From Solimicrobium sp040544425 (GTDB taxonomy: Bacteria; Pseudomonadota; Gammaproteobacteria; Burkholderiales; Burkholderiaceae_D), in assembly GCA_040544425.1 (NCBI GenBank), contig JBEONO010000011.1, positions 62,001-126,000 of the forward strand: 64,000 bases of DNA, read 5' to 3'. Position 1 is the first letter of the stretch. Each line of letters opens with the position of its first letter. This document shows, piece by piece, positions 62,093-64,000 of this stretch. The translations under genes and the position numbers were made by a program. A model generated the notes under the pieces. That model searched no databases. It was given only the letters and a program-made list of their open reading frames with translations, and had not been told where the DNA came from.

Positions 62093-63747
62093 GGTTTGAC
62101 TTTGTCCCCGTGGGTGAGCGGTTTATTGTCTGGCTTGCCGCGAATCAGGGAATCGGGATGCCGGTCCAGATAGTCGGCCAGATCAGCAATCGCACGCGCC
62201 GATTTCGAGACCTGTTTCAGGGTTTCGCGCAGATCGCTTTGCAGGGGCGAATCGGCATTCAGGGTATTCTGTGCCTTGACCAGGGTACCGCGTGCTTCGG
62301 CCAGCGTGGCTTTCAATTCCGGCGCCAGATCGGTGTCGACCTGTTGAATCAAATGATCGGAATCAGCCAGCGTCTGCGTCAATTGTTTCAACGCGCGCTG
62401 CAAATCGCCAGAGAGCTGATCCAGCGGGATCTTGTCAACCTTCTTCAGAATGCTGGCGACCGATTCCTGCAACTCACCGAGTCCGCCATTGATCGACGGG
62501 ATCACCGGCGGTTTGTGCTTCCAGTCTATCGTTTCCTTGCGCGCCTCCGGATAGAAATCGAGCGAGACGTAGAGCTGACCGGTCAGCAAATTGCCGGTCT
62601 TGAGTTGGGCGCGCATGCCGGAACTGACCAGCTTCTCGGTCAACAGCCGGTTTTCGTTGTCACGCATATTTTGCGGCACCTGCTCGCCCAGCGTGCGTGC
62701 CCGCATCCGGTCCGGATAAATATTGATCTCGACCGGAAAGCGGAACAGCCCTTCCTTCTTCAGGTACTCAACCCCAATCGTTTTGACTTCGCCAATGGTG
62801 ATGCCATGAAAATCCACCGGCGCGCCGACTGACAGTCCGCGCAGTGAATCCTTGAAATAAATCGCGAAGCGGCGCACTTCCAGATCAGGCAAACGCATGG
62901 CGTGATCACGATCCAGAAACAGCGTGAACTCCTGATCCTTCACCGCACGCGGGCCCTCTTCCAGATCGTCCGGGGTCTGAAATGCCAGACCACCCTGAAT
63001 CAGCGAACCAAGAGATTGCGTTTCCAGTTTCAGGCCATTGGCATCGAACGACAGATCCAGTCCCGAGGCATGCCAGAACTTGGTATTGGCGGTGACAAAC
63101 TGATCGTAAGGTGCGTTGACAAAAATTTTGATGGTGACGCTTTTGCCGCTCGGATCGAGCACATAGCCGACCACCTGCCCGACACCGATCCGCCGGTAAG
63201 TCACAATCGCACTGACATCCAGTGAACCGATTTCGGTGCTGTGCAACACGAACTCGCGCCCGGCGGTGTTATCAGTGACTATGGGCGGAATTTCCAGCCC
63301 GGCGTAGTCCGTCGAGCGCTCCTGCGATTTGCCGATGTCGACACCGATATAGGGACCAGACAGGATGGTGCTCAGTCCCGACACCACGCCTGCCGAAATA
63401 TGCGGGCGCACCACCCAAAAACGGGTGTCGCTGACCAGATAATCGTCGGCCTGTTTCACCAGCTTGGCAGTCAATATCACCTGCCTGCGATCCTTCGACA
63501 CATCAACTGCTTTGACCAGACCGATATCCACATCCTTGTAGCGAATTTTGGTTTTGCCGGGCTCAATGCCTTCCGCATTATTGAAGCGGATCGTGATCGT
63601 CGGGCCTTCGTTGCGGATATTTTGAACCACTAACCAGGCGCCAATCAGGGCGGTCAGAATCGGGATGATCCAGATCAGCGGAAACTTGCGTTTGCCTCTG
63701 GTTTTTTTCACCGCAGTCGGTATTTCCGGCAGTTCTGTACTAGTCAT
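62089..63747 (-). CDS. pqiB: MCE-domain protein PqiB
   Basis: 552 residues from the ATG at 63747 (the adjacent ATG at 63750 is equally possible). One N-terminal membrane helix (FPLIWIIPILTALIGAWLVV), then three MCE domains (starting near GPTITIRFNNAEGIEPGKT, GSLDVSAIVTYRRIGVGQVVGYV-like and FKDSLRGLSVGAPVDFHGI), then a long helical C-terminal region (SGDLQRALKQLTQTLADSDH). PqiB hexamers form a needle that bridges the periplasm for lipid transfer. Its start overlaps the pqiA end. Confidence 0.95.
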   Translation of the reverse strand: MTSTELPEIPTAVKKTRGKRKFPLIWIIPILTALIGAWLVVQNIRNEGPTITIRFNNAEGIEPGKTKIRYKDVDIGLVKAVDVSKDRRQVILTAKLVKQADDYLVSDTRFWVVRPHISAGVVSGLSTILSGPYIGVDIGKSQERSTDYAGLEIPPIVTDNTAGREFVLHSTEIGSLDVSAIVTYRRIGVGQVVGYVLDPSGKSVTIKIFVNAPYDQFVTANTKFWHASGLDLSFDANGLKLETQSLGSLIQGGLAFQTPDDLEEGPRAVKDQEFTLFLDRDHAMRLPDLEVRRFAIYFKDSLRGLSVGAPVDFHGITIGEVKTIGVEYLKKEGLFRFPVEINIYPDRMRARTLGEQVPQNMRDNENRLLTEKLVSSGMRAQLKTGNLLTGQLYVSLDFYPEARKETIDWKHKPPVIPSINGGLGELQESVASILKKVDKIPLDQLSGDLQRALKQLTQTLADSDHLIQQVDTDLAPELKATLAEARGTLVKAQNTLNADSPLQSDLRETLKQVSKSARAIADLADYLDRHPDSLIRGKPDNKPLTHGDKVKP

Positions 63748-64000
63748 CATGTCCTTCCACATAGTCCCAAATCAGCCTCGACTCGAAAGACATGGCTGAC
63801 AGCATGGTTAACACGACCACCGCGCCGAAAGCAATCGCACCGGCCTCCGGTTTGATGGTCGCAAGAGATTGGATCTGCACCAAACCGGCCAGCAGGGTGA
63901 TCACGTAAATATCCAGCATCGACCAGCGGCCGACGAATTCAACAAAGCGATACAGCCAGGTGCGCTGCAACGGTGCCCAGCCGGAGTGCAACAGTACGCT
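63740..64000 (-). CDS. pqiA: PqiA membrane protein, C-terminal part (runs off right edge)
   Basis: The last 86 residues are visible: APLQRTWLYRFVEFVGRWSM followed by LDIYVITLLAGLVQIQSLAT and a final hydrophobic helix before ESRLIWDYVEGHDD. WSMLDIYV is the conserved start of the last PqiA half. PqiA is the inner-membrane partner of PqiB. The stop overlaps the pqiB start. Confidence 0.93.
   Translation of the reverse strand, partial: SVLLHSGWAPLQRTWLYRFVEFVGRWSMLDIYVITLLAGLVQIQSLATIKPEAGAIAFGAVVVLTMLSAMSFESRLIWDYVEGHDD

Overview
The window reads as chromosomal DNA of a betaproteobacterium, most likely an Oxalobacteraceae-type member of the Burkholderiales. This is an inference from gene content and order: xseB-ispA-dxs next to a Rieske oxygenase, anmK/M23 peptidase divergent from tyrS-dtd-phosphatase, dusB-fis-purH-ruvC, and ruvA-ruvB are arrangements familiar from that group, and the Fis protein has the short 77-residue betaproteobacterial form. 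No rRNA, tRNA, CRISPR array or transposase gene was recognised.

Layout. 1-5.4 kb: end of a minus-strand pair (DMT transporter, Rieske oxygenase), then the isoprenoid operon xseB-ispA-dxs and a PduO-type cobalamin adenosyltransferase. 5.6-13 kb: DUF4124 protein, anhydroMurNAc kinase and M23 peptidase (cell-wall turnover), tyrS-dtd-phosphatase, and a diguanylate cyclase. 13.4-17.1 kb: dusB-fis-purH-ruvC. 17.4-22 kb: REC-HD-GYP regulator facing a GAF histidine kinase, then a GlxA-type AraC regulator. 22-24.8 kb: two-subunit molybdenum hydroxylase (IorAB type). 25-30.2 kb: tcdA, pdxH, two different toxin-antitoxin modules, ruvA, ruvB. The stretch between pdxH and ruvA is rearranged: a 345-bp, frameshifted copy of the pdxH 3' half and a 49-bp copy of the ruvA leader lie between the two toxin-antitoxin modules, so the unit [pdxH end - TA - ruvA leader] is present twice with different TA cargo.

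30.3-32.7 kb: secreted chorismate mutase, a FAH/hydratase-family enzyme and an aldo-keto reductase. 32.7-45.9 kb is the most interesting accessory region: a self-contained glycan-uptake locus consisting of a TonB-dependent receptor, a ROK sugar kinase, a PAS histidine kinase with a FixJ-type response regulator, a MalEFGK-like ABC importer and a family 9 glycoside hydrolase without signal peptide. The promoters of the receptor and of the importer operon share a 46-bp block containing a palindrome (perfect in one copy), which is the obvious candidate binding site for the FixJ-type regulator encoded between them. A strong intrinsic terminator ends right at the Shine-Dalgarno sequence of the kinase, suggesting regulated or limited read-through from the receptor gene.

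45.9-64 kb: amidase, an orphan HigA with an apparent HigB remnant, an MFS transporter, a very large two-component-like propeller/GGDEF protein, an AhpD-like protein, a HiPIP with a perfect bidirectional terminator, DUF817, an unrecognised secreted protein, DUF1330, a secreted HExxH protein, an Lgt paralogue with altered signature, a VapBC-type module, ung, an OprB-like porin followed by a REP doublet, and the pqiABC operon, which runs off the right edge.
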